Part shown: piece after piece, positions 10,343 to 20,497 of the stretch | Layout: each line of letters begins with the position of its first letter | How positions within the stretch are numbered: position 1 is the first letter of the stretch | NCBI GenBank assembly: GCA_026127935.1 | Contig: JAJSLL010000003.1 | Coordinates: forward strand, 46,781-110,780 | Reading direction: 5' to 3' | Length of the DNA: 64,000 nucleotides | Source of the DNA: Thermoplasmatales archaeon | GTDB lineage: Archaea > Thermoplasmatota > Thermoplasmata > Thermoplasmatales > GCA-001856825 | The notes under the pieces: model-generated | What the model was told of the DNA's origin: nothing | The model's input: the letters and a program-made list of their open reading frames with translations, nothing else | The model's database searches: none | Program-made: the position numbers and the translations under genes

Positions 10343-11256
10343 ATTACATCCTGTCGAAGTCCGAGATGGAAAGTGCTTTCGTCGCTATCTCAAGCGACTT
10401 CCAGGTATATGGAGCGGTGGAGAGAGATGGAGATGTAATATTCGACCGGGTAGCGGGATTTGATCAGGTATCAGAAGAGAGATCCAGATATGCCCCCAAG
10501 GAATTTCTGATGAAGAGAAATGAAAATGTTCTCATTCTCAATGTAGAGAGCAAAAAAGCCGTTTTTGGAATCAAAAGCTGTGATTTGAAGGGCTTTTACT
10601 TGATGGATAAGCAGATATTCGGCAAGGATCCCTTCTACACTCAGAAGAGAGAAAAGACACTGTTTGCTAACTTTGTGTGCAGCGAACCTTGCAATGGAGG
10701 GTTCTGCTCATCATTTGGGGGGCCAGTGCTGGACCAATACGATCTCCAGATACTGAGGGAAGGTGAAAAGTTTCACGTTATGGTCTCCGAAAAGTACGAC
10801 AGATACTTTAGAGAATTTAAGAAAGAGACCGGAACTTTCTATGTCGACTTTTCGAACAGATTTAATTCAAAACTCGAACCGCTACCAGTCGAGGGAATCG
10901 AGAAGAGGATCAAGTGGAATTCGGAACTGTGGAAAGAGTATGCTTCAGCTTGTATCTCGTGTGGAGCATGCAACTTTGAGTGCCCCACGTGCTATTGCTT
11001 CGACCTATATGATGACGGAAATGAAAGAAAGAAAGAGTGGGATTCTTGCATTCTTTCCGGTTTTACTTCATCATCTGCGGGGAACATAAGAAAGGGTCTG
11101 GACGAAAGATTGAGACAGAGGTTCTACCACAAGTTCGTCTACTTCAAGAAATCAAAGGACACATACCTCTGTACCGGATGCAACAGATGTGTTGAGGATT
11201 GCCCGGTCGGAATAGACATAAAGGAGGTGATTACTTACGATTACAATGGAGAATGA
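10339..11256 (+). CDS. 4Fe-4S electron-transfer protein, sulfhydrogenase beta / anaerobic sulfite reductase A-like
   Basis: 305 aa; two clusters CISCGACNFECPTCYC and CTGCNRCVEDCPVGID; FGIKSCDLKGFYLMDKQIF is typical of HydB/AsrA-like proteins. 4-nt overlap with fdhA. Confidence 0.82.
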   Translation: MNYILSKSEMESAFVAISSDFQVYGAVERDGDVIFDRVAGFDQVSEERSRYAPKEFLMKRNENVLILNVESKKAVFGIKSCDLKGFYLMDKQIFGKDPFYTQKREKTLFANFVCSEPCNGGFCSSFGGPVLDQYDLQILREGEKFHVMVSEKYDRYFREFKKETGTFYVDFSNRFNSKLEPLPVEGIEKRIKWNSELWKEYASACISCGACNFECPTCYCFDLYDDGNERKKEWDSCILSGFTSSSAGNIRKGLDERLRQRFYHKFVYFKKSKDTYLCTGCNRCVEDCPVGIDIKEVITYDYNGE

Positions 11257-12022
11257 ATATCGTCCTCACACCCTGAAAATGTCCAAAATGACGGAAGAGA
11301 CTCCGGACGTCTATACAATCGAAATGGATTCGAAAAACGAAGGAAGGGCTGGACAGTTCTACATGCTTTCAGTGCCAGGGGTGGGAGAAGCTCCAATATC
11401 CGTTGCATCTGGATTCGGAAGGAATCTCATTTTCACAATTAGAGATGTAGGGTCGGTAACTTCCAAATTGAAGAACCTTCAGTTCGTTGGAATCAGGGGC
11501 CCATATGGCACAGGATGGCCTTGGAAAGAGTATGACGAAGTTATAGGAGTCGCTGGAGGAATTGGGATTCCGCCCATCAGGAGTCTTTTGGAAGAAATGA
11601 TGGACTCGGGAAGACAGCAGGACCTGGAAGTAATGTATGGCGCTAGAACTCCTTCAGATTTAGTCTACAAGAAGGATTTTGGAGACTGGACAAAATCCAT
11701 CAACCTTCAAATCACAGTTGACAGGGCAAATGCTGAATGGAATGGCAACGTTGGGTTTGTACCAGCACTCTTGAGGAAAGCGCATCTCAGCAGAATGGCA
11801 GCCGTATTCGTGATTGGACCTCCTCTGATGATGATAAACACCGTCAAAGAGGCACTCAAACTAGGCTACAGGGAAGATAGGATCTTCATATCGCTAGAGA
11901 GGAGAATGGAGTGTGGAATAGGTGTATGTGGACACTGCAATATAGGTGAACACTATGTCTGCGAGTCCGGCCCAATCATTAATTACTCTCGAGTAAGGAA
12001 CGATAAAGAGCTCTTTCTCTAG
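11246..12022 (+). CDS. FAD/NAD(P)-binding oxidoreductase, sulfhydrogenase gamma (HydG/AsrB)-like
   Basis: 258 aa; GVAGGIGIPPIRSLLEEM, YGARTPSDLVY, C-terminal 2Fe-2S CGIGVCGHCNIGEHYVCESGP; overlaps the preceding gene. Confidence 0.87.
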   Translation: MENEYRPHTLKMSKMTEETPDVYTIEMDSKNEGRAGQFYMLSVPGVGEAPISVASGFGRNLIFTIRDVGSVTSKLKNLQFVGIRGPYGTGWPWKEYDEVIGVAGGIGIPPIRSLLEEMMDSGRQQDLEVMYGARTPSDLVYKKDFGDWTKSINLQITVDRANAEWNGNVGFVPALLRKAHLSRMAAVFVIGPPLMMINTVKEALKLGYREDRIFISLERRMECGIGVCGHCNIGEHYVCESGPIINYSRVRNDKELFL

Positions 12023-13875
12023 ACCTCTATCTTCAGTTCTTTAAGCACACTTTTCGTTGGTCTGCCGTCCTTTTCGATTCCGACTTCCTCGAGGTATTCC
12101 TTTACGAGTGTATTGTAGTCTACGCTCACATCTCCCGTCGGACCCCTTCCGAGCGGAGGGTTTCCAACCATGCGTCCGTTGGGTACTACTTCCCATGGAT
12201 TGACTCCTGCCTTGTAATTGAAAAGATGCCTGGCAACCTGAATTCTCTTTCCTGCGTCCATTAGTTCTTCCGCAGTCATGTCCCATCCCATTATTGCTTT
12301 GAAGAGTCTCAGATATGGATAGCTGTTCGGCCAAACAGCCGTTGAAAATTGACACATTCCGGTCGAGTTCATAATCTGCATTCCGAAGACGGACAGTGCC
12401 TGCATCTTTCCTTTGCCGGAATACTTGTATCTCTCCACACTCTTTCCTGACCACCCGTCGAATTCAAATGGTAGAGTTAGTTTTCCACCCTCGTCGAATC
12501 CTATACCACCTGCAGTGTGTCTTCCGGGTGTTGGGTCAGCTAGATATGTTGTCGCCAAGCTAGGCATTAACTTCGGATCGTGCATAGGCAAGTCCTGTCC
12601 GTTAACGTGCATCGCAAACTCTTCACTTCCCTTTCCGATCTCTTGAGACGCCTTTGCAGCACCGTTGCCTAGCACAGATGCAATACCCTCTCCGCTTGCT
12701 ATCAGTTTTATCATCTTTATCATCGCATCAGCGTCTCCAAAACCTATATTGAATCCTATGTCCTTCTTTGTCAGAATTCCCTTTTCAAAACACTCATTTG
12801 CGTAAGCAATAACAGCGCCGGTCGAAATTATGTCCAACCCTTCCATGTTGCACAGTTCAAATGCCATTGCCATGGCATCTAGGTCTGAAATGAGGTTAAG
12901 CCCACCAAAGGAGCCGGTGCCCTCGTATTCCAACCTATGGCCCTCAAGTGGTCCGTATTTTGTGTTCCTCTTCACGTGGCCACCGCAAGCAAGTGTGCAC
13001 TGTGAGCAACCATATGATCTCACCTTGTCCTTGGCTATCTCTTTCCCACTTATCTTGGATGCCTTGTCTTCTCCATAATCAACCAGTCCAGCACCAGCCC
13101 AGTTTTTAATCGGGGTGTCTCCATTCAGGTGTGCCCCTTCCGTTATATCAGTTGTCCCATACAGCTGCCACGGTTTGGCAAGCTCAATGTTCTTAGAAAA
13201 CTGTATCTGGATGTCTCTGTTTGTAATTCTGAGCATCTCGGGATCAAACGGGTTTATCTTCCGGGTGCCTCTCGTCAATATACCTTTTAATTTTTTTGAG
13301 CCCATTACGGCTCCAAGCCCAGAACGTCCTGCTGCCCTTCCATAATCATTCATAATGGAGGCAATTAGCATCTTCCTTTCTCCCGGAACTCCTATTACCA
13401 TAGCTTGTCCCTTAGGTTCAATCTTCTTTAGATAATCCTCTGCCTCATATGCGTTCTTACCCCAAACTTCACCTGCGTCCTCAAGCGAATATACCCCATC
13501 TACTAGTTTCAGGAACACAGGTTTGCTTGAAATACCTTTAAAAAATACAGCATCGAAACCGGAATTTTTCAGTTCTGGTCCAAACTTACCTCCACAGTTT
13601 GCGTCTCCCCACGTTCCTGTGTATGGCGACTTGCCTACAACCTCAAATCTTCCGCCTAGTGGAACTGAGTGACTGTTGAAAATCCCTGTCATAACTCCAA
13701 ATATGTTTTCTGGGCCCAGTGGATCCTCAGTCCCCTTCATCTCGCGGTTTAGAATATAAGCACCTAGTCCATATCCCGTCAGGTATTTTCTGTAAATCTC
13801 TTCTGGAATTTTTTCTTCATAAAAAGTTGAATCGGTCAGATTAACCCAGAGTACTTTGCCATTAACTCCGAACAC
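12019..13875 (-). CDS. Aldehyde:ferredoxin oxidoreductase family (tungsten-pterin) protein
   Basis: 618 aa; YLTGYGLGAYILNREM, GTWGDANCGGKFGPELK, GRSGLGAVMGSKKLKGI, CSQCTLACGGHV. Convergent with the previous gene (4-nt overlap). Confidence 0.93.
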   Translation of the reverse strand: MFGVNGKVLWVNLTDSTFYEEKIPEEIYRKYLTGYGLGAYILNREMKGTEDPLGPENIFGVMTGIFNSHSVPLGGRFEVVGKSPYTGTWGDANCGGKFGPELKNSGFDAVFFKGISSKPVFLKLVDGVYSLEDAGEVWGKNAYEAEDYLKKIEPKGQAMVIGVPGERKMLIASIMNDYGRAAGRSGLGAVMGSKKLKGILTRGTRKINPFDPEMLRITNRDIQIQFSKNIELAKPWQLYGTTDITEGAHLNGDTPIKNWAGAGLVDYGEDKASKISGKEIAKDKVRSYGCSQCTLACGGHVKRNTKYGPLEGHRLEYEGTGSFGGLNLISDLDAMAMAFELCNMEGLDIISTGAVIAYANECFEKGILTKKDIGFNIGFGDADAMIKMIKLIASGEGIASVLGNGAAKASQEIGKGSEEFAMHVNGQDLPMHDPKLMPSLATTYLADPTPGRHTAGGIGFDEGGKLTLPFEFDGWSGKSVERYKYSGKGKMQALSVFGMQIMNSTGMCQFSTAVWPNSYPYLRLFKAIMGWDMTAEELMDAGKRIQVARHLFNYKAGVNPWEVVPNGRMVGNPPLGRGPTGDVSVDYNTLVKEYLEEVGIEKDGRPTKSVLKELKIEV

Positions 13876-13961
13876 ATTTTGTTATGGTTATTTCGATATA
13901 TCTAATTTACCAAGAAAGCTCGAGTCCAGTGTTGCGCTCTGAGAACCAGTTAAAATAAATA

Positions 13962-15209
13962 ATGAGTAATTATGCTCATTCGATGCATAACCGAATTATT
14001 GTTGTGATCACGGTCGTGATGTTGTTGGTAGGAATAGGAGTTGGATTTGCTGTGGGTTATTATGCTGCCCATCCGACTGCTAATGAACCTCAGACCATTT
14101 CAGTTTTCGCCGCTGGTTCGATGACTTACGCTCTGGGAACGGGGTTCTACCCTCAATTCACGAATATCACTGGCATCGGAGTGGCTTCAACATTTGGTGG
14201 TTCGGTTTCAGGTGCGAGTGAAGTTGATGCTGGTACTCCGTTTGATGTTTTCATAACCGCTGCGGCTGGAGTGATTCCACAGTACCTGTTCGCCAATAAG
14301 ACTGCTAGCTGGATGGTCATTTTCGCCACAAACGAAATGGCAATCACTTGGCTGAATAGCAGTCTAAACATCACAACGCCATACTGGTTCGAAAACCTAA
14401 CGTCTCCGGGCATCAAGGTGGGTGTTTCGAACGCCAGTCTGGATCCCAGCGGTTTTCAAGCGATCGAAATGCTGAAGCTTGCTGGTTTACTCTACACTCA
14501 GTACAACAGTACTGCCACGATTAGTAACTCGACAGAAACTGTAGGTAACTATGTAAAAGAAGCTTGGGGGAATAACTACACACTATATTCAAAATACAAC
14601 GTAGCATGGAATGACTGGTTCGGCCACAACGGAAGCCTCGTCAGGGATAATTTAGGGAATGGTTATCCAGATAATTACCCGCTTGCCTTATACTATCAGA
14701 TCTTTAATTATTCCTACAAGCACGGGAATCTCATCCTCACAACTGAAGAATATGGCCTAGATGCATACCTCAAGTCCGGTGCCGTCAAATATGCTTTGAC
14801 CTATAGGTCGCAAGCAATCAACCAAAAGCTGAATTACTACAAGACAGCAAATGGACAGAACGGTCTTTCTAAATGGATTAACCTAGGTAACATAAGCAAG
14901 GACGTGGATAATTTCTATGGAGCTGTAACCACGGGGGGGCCAGGTTATAGCAACATTGGCAATTTCCCTGGGGGCCCCATCCTGTATTCTGGAACGATTG
15001 TCAGTTCATCAAAACATATACAAAATGCACAGCAACTGATATACTACCTTGTGACCAATCTCGGCGACTCTATGCTTGCGAAATCTGATTTCAACCCGAT
15101 ACCAGTACCGTTTGTTTATGCTCCTACTTCGGCTGCCCCATCATTCCTTGACGGAGTAACCCAGTCAGTACCCGTCTACATCCCGCCTTCATCTTACGAA
15201 GAAGTATGA
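13962..15209 (+). CDS. wtpA: Tungstate/molybdate ABC transporter substrate-binding protein (WtpA/ModA-like)
   Basis: 415 aa; N-terminal TM/signal anchor, SVFAAGSMTYALG...FGGSVSGASEVDAGTPFDVFITAAAGVIPQYL, matching the ModA/WtpA anion-binding pattern; followed by permease and ATPase. Confidence 0.85.
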   Translation: MSNYAHSMHNRIIVVITVVMLLVGIGVGFAVGYYAAHPTANEPQTISVFAAGSMTYALGTGFYPQFTNITGIGVASTFGGSVSGASEVDAGTPFDVFITAAAGVIPQYLFANKTASWMVIFATNEMAITWLNSSLNITTPYWFENLTSPGIKVGVSNASLDPSGFQAIEMLKLAGLLYTQYNSTATISNSTETVGNYVKEAWGNNYTLYSKYNVAWNDWFGHNGSLVRDNLGNGYPDNYPLALYYQIFNYSYKHGNLILTTEEYGLDAYLKSGAVKYALTYRSQAINQKLNYYKTANGQNGLSKWINLGNISKDVDNFYGAVTTGGPGYSNIGNFPGGPILYSGTIVSSSKHIQNAQQLIYYLVTNLGDSMLAKSDFNPIPVPFVYAPTSAAPSFLDGVTQSVPVYIPPSSYEEV

Positions 15210-15997
15210 GGAGAGGGAATTCACTTTTTTATCTATTTCTTCCTTTTTTTGCTCTCTACCTCCTATTTATCATTACCCCGATCTTTAGAACGCTCACTTA
15301 TCAGAGCTTTTCTTACATCTTAAGTGATAAATCGTCCGGAATCATTCAGAGTCTCGAATACACCTATCTTCTAGCTCTACTAGTATCTCTGCTCTCCATA
15401 GGGTTCTCAATTCCTTACGTTTATTTTGTATCGAGAGCAAGAAATATAGTGATTAAATCTCTTGACAGTCTACTTGAACTTCCAATAATGATTCCCCATA
15501 CGGTGGTAGGAATCATGATGCTCATCACGTTTCTACCGACGATGCCTGTTGGTAGATTCCTAGCCAGAATCTTCCCTGGATATGGGTTCTTGGACACATT
15601 TCTGGCCGTGATCATAACGCTATTCTTCCTGTCCTCCACGTATGCCATAAGGGCGGTCCAGATTTCGTATTCTGGAGAGGTTATGAAGTACGAAAACATA
15701 GGGAGAACCCTAGGCATGACTCCACTTTCTAGCTATTTTGTGGTTGGAATCCCTATGATGGGCAAGACACTACTGAGGGGGCTTGTTCTAGCTTGGGCGA
15801 GGTCTGTGTCGGAAGTTGGAAGTCTTCTAATCGTTGCTTATTCGGTCCTGCCAAACGGGATTCACCTCGCAGGTGTTCTAATTTACTCGCAGTTCACATC
15901 AGGTGCACTTGAATATGCAGTTGCCTCATCCGCGATATTGATAATTACGGGCCTCATCACTCTCCTCTTGGTAAAATTTCTGGAGCGTGAAAAATGA
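15206..15997 (+). CDS. wtpB: Tungstate/molybdate ABC transporter permease
   Basis: 263 aa, multi-TM; GRTLGMTPLSSYFVVGIPMMGKTLLRGLVLAWARSVSEVGSLLIVAY (EAA-loop region); 4-nt overlap with wtpA. Confidence 0.88.
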   Translation: MRRGNSLFYLFLPFFALYLLFIITPIFRTLTYQSFSYILSDKSSGIIQSLEYTYLLALLVSLLSIGFSIPYVYFVSRARNIVIKSLDSLLELPIMIPHTVVGIMMLITFLPTMPVGRFLARIFPGYGFLDTFLAVIITLFFLSSTYAIRAVQISYSGEVMKYENIGRTLGMTPLSSYFVVGIPMMGKTLLRGLVLAWARSVSEVGSLLIVAYSVLPNGIHLAGVLIYSQFTSGALEYAVASSAILIITGLITLLLVKFLEREK

Positions 15998-16887
15998 TAC
16001 GTATAAGGAACTACAGAGTTGAAAGGGGCGGATTTCTAATAGATATCCCCGAACTGATATTAAGCGGAAAGAAGAACTTCGTCATAGGGAAGAACGGATC
16101 GGGTAAGACTACTCTGCTGCAGTCGTTTGCAGGTATCATCGAAAGCTCTGGAGTTTTTGAAGTGAACGGGGAGGTAATTAGCGAACTACCCCCTGAGAGA
16201 AGGAACATCGGTTACATCCCTCAAGACTTGCTCCTTTTCGGAAAGATGACGGTCGAGAACAATCTCTTGACTTCGGTGAGATATGGTAAAGGGGATGCGG
16301 AAATTTATAACGAACTCGTAAACAAGATGCACTTGGAATCACTTCTCGACAAGAAGGCAACCGAAATTTCCTTTGGGCAGGCTCAGAAAGTTGCAATAGC
16401 AAGAGCAATAATTTCGAAACCGAAGTTGATCTTAATGGATGAACCATTTTCATTCCAGGACGAAATATCAAGATTCAGTTTGATCAGTATGATAGATGAA
16501 CTCTCCGAAAAGTACGAGTTCGATTATTTGTATGCCACACACAATTCTAGAGATCTGGAAACTGGATTTACGAGTCTAGTTTCGATCGATGGAGGAAAAG
16601 TCATTGAAGTGGTAAATTCGATTCCAGAAATACGACACTTCAGGACACTTTCGTTGATGGATTACAGGAATCTCGCTTTCATAAACGATAGGTACTACTT
16701 GCTAAACCCTCAGTCCTTATACTTCAATGACACTGAAGGAAGCGAGTTCGATGTTATCGGCAACGGGTCGACTAATTATGTCAGATTCAAAATTGGAGAA
16801 AACTATTTCTTCTCATCAATAAACCGTGAACCAACTGGGAGATTTGTGAAGATAGATCTAAAGAATTCACAAGAAATTGAATATTAG
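15994..16887 (+). CDS. wtpC: Tungstate/molybdate ABC transporter ATP-binding protein
   Basis: 297 aa; Walker A GKNGSGKTT, Q-loop PQDLLLF, degenerate signature EISFGQAQKVAIARA, Walker B LILMDEPF. Confidence 0.9.
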   Translation: MIRIRNYRVERGGFLIDIPELILSGKKNFVIGKNGSGKTTLLQSFAGIIESSGVFEVNGEVISELPPERRNIGYIPQDLLLFGKMTVENNLLTSVRYGKGDAEIYNELVNKMHLESLLDKKATEISFGQAQKVAIARAIISKPKLILMDEPFSFQDEISRFSLISMIDELSEKYEFDYLYATHNSRDLETGFTSLVSIDGGKVIEVVNSIPEIRHFRTLSLMDYRNLAFINDRYYLLNPQSLYFNDTEGSEFDVIGNGSTNYVRFKIGENYFFSSINREPTGRFVKIDLKNSQEIEY

Positions 16888-16920
16888 CAAACGTTTTAGA
16901 ACAGAAGCTAATTTTTAGTT

Positions 16921-18114
16921 ATGGAAGTGAAATCGTTCATCAGCCTAGATGAAGCGATTCGGAAGGGAATAAAACACAAACCCAAAGTAACGACCAAGAG
17001 TGTTTCAGTTTTGGATGCAGTCGGAAAGTATTCAGCCAGAGACATTCTATCGGCCTCAGACTATCCAGCTTTCGATAGAAGCGCGGTGGATGGATATGCC
17101 GTTAGGTCTGATGAAACGATCTCATCGAGCAAGACAAATCCCTCGACTTTTATTATAGTTGGAACGGTCTACCCTTCGACTTCAGAAGTGCTCAAAGTTG
17201 GGAAGGGCGAAGCAGTCAAAATAATGACCGGCTCAAAAATTCCCAAAGGTGCTGATTCCGTTGTAATGCTAGAAGACGCCAAAGTTAACGGAGAGACTCT
17301 TGGAGTATTCGTTCCCGTCAGAAAATTTCAAAATGTTAGCAGGAGGGGTGAAGATATAAAGAGCGGTTTCCGGATCATCGAAAAGGGAAAAAGAGTGACG
17401 CCTCCACACGTGGCTGCTCTGCTAGAGTGTGGAATAATGAAGATAAAGGTTGTCTCGGTTTCGATTGGGATTCTTTCCACTGGTGACGAACTGGTCTCCG
17501 GTGATGTGAAAAATTCCACTCAACCAATGTTGCAATCGTTCCTAAGAGGCAAGGGGTTTGAAGTTTCGTCATATGGTGTTGCCAGAGACAATGAAGATGA
17601 GATAGAGAGAGCACTCAAGAAGGTCCGGGAAGGCATCGTGATAGTTACTGGTGGAACTGGCCCGGGTGAAAAAGATATCATGCCAAGCGTAATAGAGAGG
17701 AACGGAAAGGTTGAGTTTAGGGGAGTGAGGATCAGACCTGGAAGGACTACATCGTTTGGGATATTCGGAGGAAAACCCATATTCCTAGTTTCAGGTCTAC
17801 CAGTAGCGGCACTTATTTCCACCGAGAATCTCATCATAAGGCTAATCTCCAAGTGGTTCGGACTTGCAGATTTAGAGAAGGAATACAGAACAGGGATCCT
17901 TGCTAGAAGCGTTGTTAACACCCTAGGTTTCAAGAGTTTCGTCAGAGTCAAGGTAGTGGAGGAGAGGAATGGAAGGAGAATCTATCCTACCAGGGTAACT
18001 GGTTCTGGAGTGATTTATTCCATGATAGATGCAGACGGAATCCTAGTATTAGATGAAAATTCAGAAGGAATTGAAGAAGGGCATACTGTTTCTTATGAGG
18101 TTCTGAGGTGGTAA
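16921..18114 (+). CDS. moeA: Molybdopterin molybdenumtransferase MoeA
   Basis: 397 aa; DYPAFDRSAVDGYAVRS, MTGSKIPKGADSVVMLED, STGDELVSGD, VTGGTGPGEKD, RPGRTTSFG, GLPVAALI. Confidence 0.94.
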   Translation: MEVKSFISLDEAIRKGIKHKPKVTTKSVSVLDAVGKYSARDILSASDYPAFDRSAVDGYAVRSDETISSSKTNPSTFIIVGTVYPSTSEVLKVGKGEAVKIMTGSKIPKGADSVVMLEDAKVNGETLGVFVPVRKFQNVSRRGEDIKSGFRIIEKGKRVTPPHVAALLECGIMKIKVVSVSIGILSTGDELVSGDVKNSTQPMLQSFLRGKGFEVSSYGVARDNEDEIERALKKVREGIVIVTGGTGPGEKDIMPSVIERNGKVEFRGVRIRPGRTTSFGIFGGKPIFLVSGLPVAALISTENLIIRLISKWFGLADLEKEYRTGILARSVVNTLGFKSFVRVKVVEERNGRRIYPTRVTGSGVIYSMIDADGILVLDENSEGIEEGHTVSYEVLRW

Positions 18115-20009
18115 GGATGGCTAAAGTTTTTCATGTTCTGGTGAAACCGGGAAATGCACAGAAAATTTTGGCAAATGAATTTGATAGACTGAAGAAAGTT
18201 ATCATTAAATCTATTTCTGAGGCATCGGGATACGTTTCGGCTGAAGACGTCGATTCGGTCGAGGACGTTCCGCCGTTTGATAGGTCCGAAGTGGATGGTT
18301 ATGCTGTTGATCACAAGTGGGTAGAAGGATCTGAAGAGGACTCTCCCACTGAACTGGAAGTTGTCGGAGAAATCGAAATAGGAAAGTATCCGAAACTGGA
18401 GATAAAAGGAGCGAAGGCAGCTTACATCTCTACCGGATCTGCCCTACCAAGAGGAGCTGACTCCGTGGTGATGGTAGAATATACTTCCAGAGCTGGTAAC
18501 TACATCAAAATCTTCAGGTCCGTTGTTCCGGGGGAGAACATTGCCCATGCTGGTTCTGATTTCTTTGTGAGCGAGCCATTATTGAGAAAGAACGGAATCG
18601 TTTCTTCAGAAAATATAGCCTTACTTGCATCCTCAGGAATCAGTAGTGTCAGAGTGTTTGACAAGTTGAAAATTGGAATTGTATCCACGGGGAATGAACT
18701 CGTAAGCCCCGGAGGGAAGATAAAACAAGGTGAAATTTATGACAGTAACGCATACTATTTCAAATCGATGCTTGAGGGGACTGGATTGGTGGAGTGTTCA
18801 TTGCTCGGTATCCTTCCTGATGACAGAATAAAGACTGAGGATTTTATAAACGGCAACAAGGATAGGTACGACGTCCTGATTTCATCTGGTTCTACCTCTG
18901 CCGGATTCCACGATTTGTTGTACAAGGTAATAGAAGATTTGGGCGGTAAGATGCTTTTTCACGGTATTTCCATCAAACCTGGAAAACCTACTTTCGCTGC
19001 TGCCTTTGAGACGTCCATTTTTCTGGGAATGCCTGGATTTCCACTCTCAGCAGGTTCCGTAATGAGGTACATAGTAGTGCCGGCAATCCAATCTGCATTT
19101 GAATTCCCAGAAGTGAAAAGTAGACTGGTCGCTCTCCCCTTCAGGATAAACTCGGAACGAGGAAAGGATCTGGTTTTGCCTGCTATCATAAGCGGAAGCA
19201 AAAGGGCATATCCAATATTCGGGGAGTCGGGATCAATCAGTAGGCTTGCATATGCAGATGGTTTCATAGTGATTGGAAGCGGAAAGAGCTATTATGAGAC
19301 GGGAGAAAAAGTTCCCTTCTTCCCTTTGAGTCACACTAAGCGTGAAATATTATTCATTGGGTCAAACGACCCTTTAATGGAAAGAGTGATTCTTGATGCT
19401 TCTCGGTACCCTACAATCATCAATGCTGGTTCCTGGGGGGGAGTAGATGCAATTAGGGCGGGAGAGGCAGATGTCAGTGGAGTTCATTTGCTAAAAAATG
19501 GCGAATACAACACGTTTCTGCTGAGAGAAGAAGATCAAAGGAAATATCTGATGCTTAGAGGCTTTTCCAGGACACAGGGGTGGGTTTCTAGGAGCGGAGT
19601 CTCATCGTTCTCAAAGGTGCTTAGAGGGAACCTTACTTTCGTAAACAGAAACAAGGGTTCTGGAACGAGGGATCTTATCGAGACCGAAATAGAAAGAGAA
19701 CTCGGACACAGCTTTGAAAACGAGAATATCAAGGGGTACTACTGGGAGGCAAAAAGCCATGCCGCCGTGGCAAGAGCAGTCCAGCAAGGTCGGGCAGATG
19801 CGGGAATTTCAATACAGTTTTATGCAACCATCCTGGGCCTGAAATTTCACAAGATTCGGGACGAAAATTATGACATACTGATACAAAGAGATTTTTTCAA
19901 TTCTAAGCGTGGGAAGAAGTTAGTCTTAGAGTTAAAGAAAGCGAAGAAATACTCAATGGATTTTCCAGGTTACCTGTTCCCGCAAAATATTGGAGATACG
20001 ATCTCCTGA
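18108..20009 (+). CDS. MoeA paralog fused to a C-terminal periplasmic-binding-protein-like (LysR substrate-binding-like) domain
   Basis: 633 aa; MoeA motifs PPFDRSEVDGYAVD, STGSALPRGADSVVMVEY, STGNELVSPGG, SSGSTSAGFHD, KPGKPTFAA, plus C-terminal domain FVNRNKGSGTRDLIETEI...SHAAVARAVQQGRADAGISIQ. ATG at 18117 may be the true start. Confidence 0.92.
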   Translation: MVRMAKVFHVLVKPGNAQKILANEFDRLKKVIIKSISEASGYVSAEDVDSVEDVPPFDRSEVDGYAVDHKWVEGSEEDSPTELEVVGEIEIGKYPKLEIKGAKAAYISTGSALPRGADSVVMVEYTSRAGNYIKIFRSVVPGENIAHAGSDFFVSEPLLRKNGIVSSENIALLASSGISSVRVFDKLKIGIVSTGNELVSPGGKIKQGEIYDSNAYYFKSMLEGTGLVECSLLGILPDDRIKTEDFINGNKDRYDVLISSGSTSAGFHDLLYKVIEDLGGKMLFHGISIKPGKPTFAAAFETSIFLGMPGFPLSAGSVMRYIVVPAIQSAFEFPEVKSRLVALPFRINSERGKDLVLPAIISGSKRAYPIFGESGSISRLAYADGFIVIGSGKSYYETGEKVPFFPLSHTKREILFIGSNDPLMERVILDASRYPTIINAGSWGGVDAIRAGEADVSGVHLLKNGEYNTFLLREEDQRKYLMLRGFSRTQGWVSRSGVSSFSKVLRGNLTFVNRNKGSGTRDLIETEIERELGHSFENENIKGYYWEAKSHAAVARAVQQGRADAGISIQFYATILGLKFHKIRDENYDILIQRDFFNSKRGKKLVLELKKAKKYSMDFPGYLFPQNIGDTIS

Positions 20010-20023
20010 AGGGAAACAGTCTA

Positions 20024-20497
20024 TCACTCCTTGCAGAGTTCTTCGTAGAGGTGTCCCATAATGGAGTTGATTATTGAGAACGCAACTCTCGTGGCATCGG
20101 GTGAACCAGGGATGCAATAGAGCTGCTTTCTGTCCTTGATGAAAAGGGTTGAGTTTGAGACATAGGCAAATCGTTCGTGTGACTCAGACCTGAATAGCTC
20201 ACCGAATCCAACCATTTCTTTTTCGGCAATTTTACTCAGGCTATGAACAGTGACGTCCCTCCTACTTGGCCCCGTTCCGCCAACGTAGATAAATACGTCG
20301 TGATCCAGGTGGGAATAGAATGCATTTACTATCTGTTCTTCATCGTCCTTGCAAACGATCCTCTCAACAGAATGGGAATTCTTGGCGAACTCTTGTCTCA
20401 GATTCTCTCCTGAAACATCTGTTTCGTCTGTTCTAGAAGTCGAAACGGTAACTATGATAATCTTAAGCTTCCTTTCAGGTCCTTTGCTGTGAACCAT
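20024..20497 (-). CDS. moaB: Molybdenum cofactor biosynthesis protein MoaB/MogA-like
   Basis: 157 aa; IIVTVSTSRTD, IYVGGTGPSRRDVTVHSL, CIPGSPDA. Confidence 0.88.
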   Translation of the reverse strand: MVHSKGPERKLKIIIVTVSTSRTDETDVSGENLRQEFAKNSHSVERIVCKDDEEQIVNAFYSHLDHDVFIYVGGTGPSRRDVTVHSLSKIAEKEMVGFGELFRSESHERFAYVSNSTLFIKDRKQLYCIPGSPDATRVAFSIINSIMGHLYEELCKE

